Source of the DNA: Planctomycetes bacterium MalM25
GTDB taxonomy: Bacteria > Planctomycetota > Planctomycetia > Pirellulales > Lacipirellulaceae
Direction: 5' to 3'
Length of the DNA stretch: 64,000 bases
NCBI GenBank assembly: GCA_007745835.1
Contig: CP036424.1
Coordinates: 3,521,968 to 3,585,967 of the forward strand
Part shown: piece by piece, positions 63,367 to 64,000 of the stretch
How positions within the stretch are numbered: position 1 is the first letter of the stretch
Layout of the letters: the number at the start of each line of letters is the position of its first letter
The notes under the pieces: generated by a model
What the model was told of the DNA's origin: nothing
The model's input: the letters and a program-made list of their open reading frames with translations, nothing else
Database searches by the model: none
Program-made: the position numbers and the translations under genes

Positions 63367-64000
63367 TTACTTCCAAGGTTGTACCGCGCTGCCCCAGGTG
63401 ACGCCCTGCGTGCGGTGGTAGCGGACCGGCCGGGCGCGGGCCTTGGCGACGACTCGCGGATCGGCGATCACCGGTCGCGCCGTGCCGCCCGACGCCTCGG
63501 CGATCGACTTGAGGATCTGGCCGTGCTGCAGCGTCCGCGCGCCCATGCCGAGCGTGTGGATCGGGAAGCCCCACGCGTCGGGCGCCGTCATCCGCTCGAT
63601 CGTCCGCGGGCTGCGGATGTCGCCGTCGGTCAGCAGGAAGACGACGTCCGGCTCCATCGCGGCGGCGTATTCCATCGCGTCGAGCAGCCGTCCGCCGAGG
63701 CACATCTCGACCGTGCGGAGCCACTTCGACAGCGCCCGCTTATTCTCCTGAGTCGCCTGCAAGGGCTGATCGACCGACTCCGGGAAGAACATCGGGTACG
63801 CTTGATCGCTGAAGAAGACGACGTAGAACTCTTGGCTCGTCGAGAGCCGGCGGACCGCGGCGCCCAGCTCGAGCAGCGTCGTCTGCAGGCGCCCGTGCTG
63901 CATGCTGCCCGAGTTGTCGACGACGAACACCACCCGGTTGGCGTGCGACTTGGCGCCGAAGAAACTGACCACCCCCGGCTTGCCCGCGGGCTTGCTGGCG
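63367..64000 (-). CDS. VWA-domain protein, 3' part (truncated by window edge)
   Basis: A von Willebrand A domain starts within the visible part: MIDAS motif VVFVVDNSGSMQHGR, FLLTDGDIRSPRT as the second metal loop, and LGMGARTLQHGQI. It continues without a stop to the window edge at 64000, so an N-terminal part is missing. The GTG at about 63972 is not the true start, because the open frame (KPAGKPG) continues upstream. Surface or metal-dependent adhesion-like role only by family. Confidence 0.82.
   Translation of the reverse strand, partial: ASKPAGKPGVVSFFGAKSHANRVVFVVDNSGSMQHGRLQTTLLELGAAVRRLSTSQEFYVVFFSDQAYPMFFPESVDQPLQATQENKRALSKWLRTVEMCLGGRLLDAMEYAAAMEPDVVFLLTDGDIRSPRTIERMTAPDAWGFPIHTLGMGARTLQHGQILKSIAEASGGTARPVIADPRVVAKARARPVRYHRTQGVTWGSAVQPWK

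Overview
The window looks like a chromosomal segment of a planctomycete, most likely order Pirellulales (a Lacipirellulaceae/Pirellulaceae-type genome). This is inference from gene content. The base composition is high GC. There are LEPR-XLL N-termini, type I dockerin repeats, PEP-CTERM tails, a BBP7-type outer-membrane barrel, a Hanks-type kinase with a polytopic C-terminus, and housekeeping genes (metH, tgt-yajC-secDF, trpE, epsC, mcsA-mcsB, rtcB).

Left core (1-25.2 kb): 5' part of metH (runs off the left edge); tRNA-Thr(CGT); a TPR protein ending in two RNA-polymerase alpha-CTD-like domains; the tgt-yajC-secDF export cluster; a LysM protein; a fused ABC-2 permease; a lone SUKH/SMI1 protein framed by an inverted repeat; epsC, yqgE, trpE, mcsA-mcsB; DUF488; a SMUG1-type uracil-DNA glycosylase; a PPK2 kinase; a small CPXCG protein; a soluble MCP-tip/Cache protein; and rtcB. 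Several intergenic gaps hold members of dispersed palindromic repeat families.

Island (25387-49971, about 24.6 kb): a perfect 30-bp direct repeat marks both ends. A tyrosine integrase lies just inside the left end and a P4/D5-type primase-helicase just inside the right end, with an iteron-like inverted palindrome next to the primase gene. Between them are an SRAP-family protein and a cargo array of mostly surface or secreted proteins: a G8/beta-helix protein, two PEP-CTERM proteins, a membrane Ser/Thr kinase, a small membrane protein, a 2406-residue LEPR/dockerin protein with an embedded caspase-like domain, and a BBP7 barrel. Most cargo genes are separated by pieces of an island-specific family of roughly 110-120 bp repeats in both orientations. 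One copy is split by an intact IS4-family element with an 11-bp target duplication.

Right core (50-64 kb): a short transcript candidate with a 14-codon leader ORF, a possible long-range anti-Shine-Dalgarno and a strong terminator; a small hypothetical protein; a protein built of secretin N-domains without the pore; a small coiled-coil membrane protein; a squalene-cyclase-fold (toroid) protein; two NfeD-family genes; an ATP-grasp enzyme with a small membrane partner; a translationally coupled pseudo-receiver and MazG-like pair; and the 3' part of a VWA-domain gene (truncated by the right edge).

The strongest candidate for something undescribed is the island's cassette-like layout of secreted and surface cargo separated by structured repeats. 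The caspase-like giant protein, the G8 protein and the leader RNA are secondary candidates. No CRISPR array or rRNA was seen.
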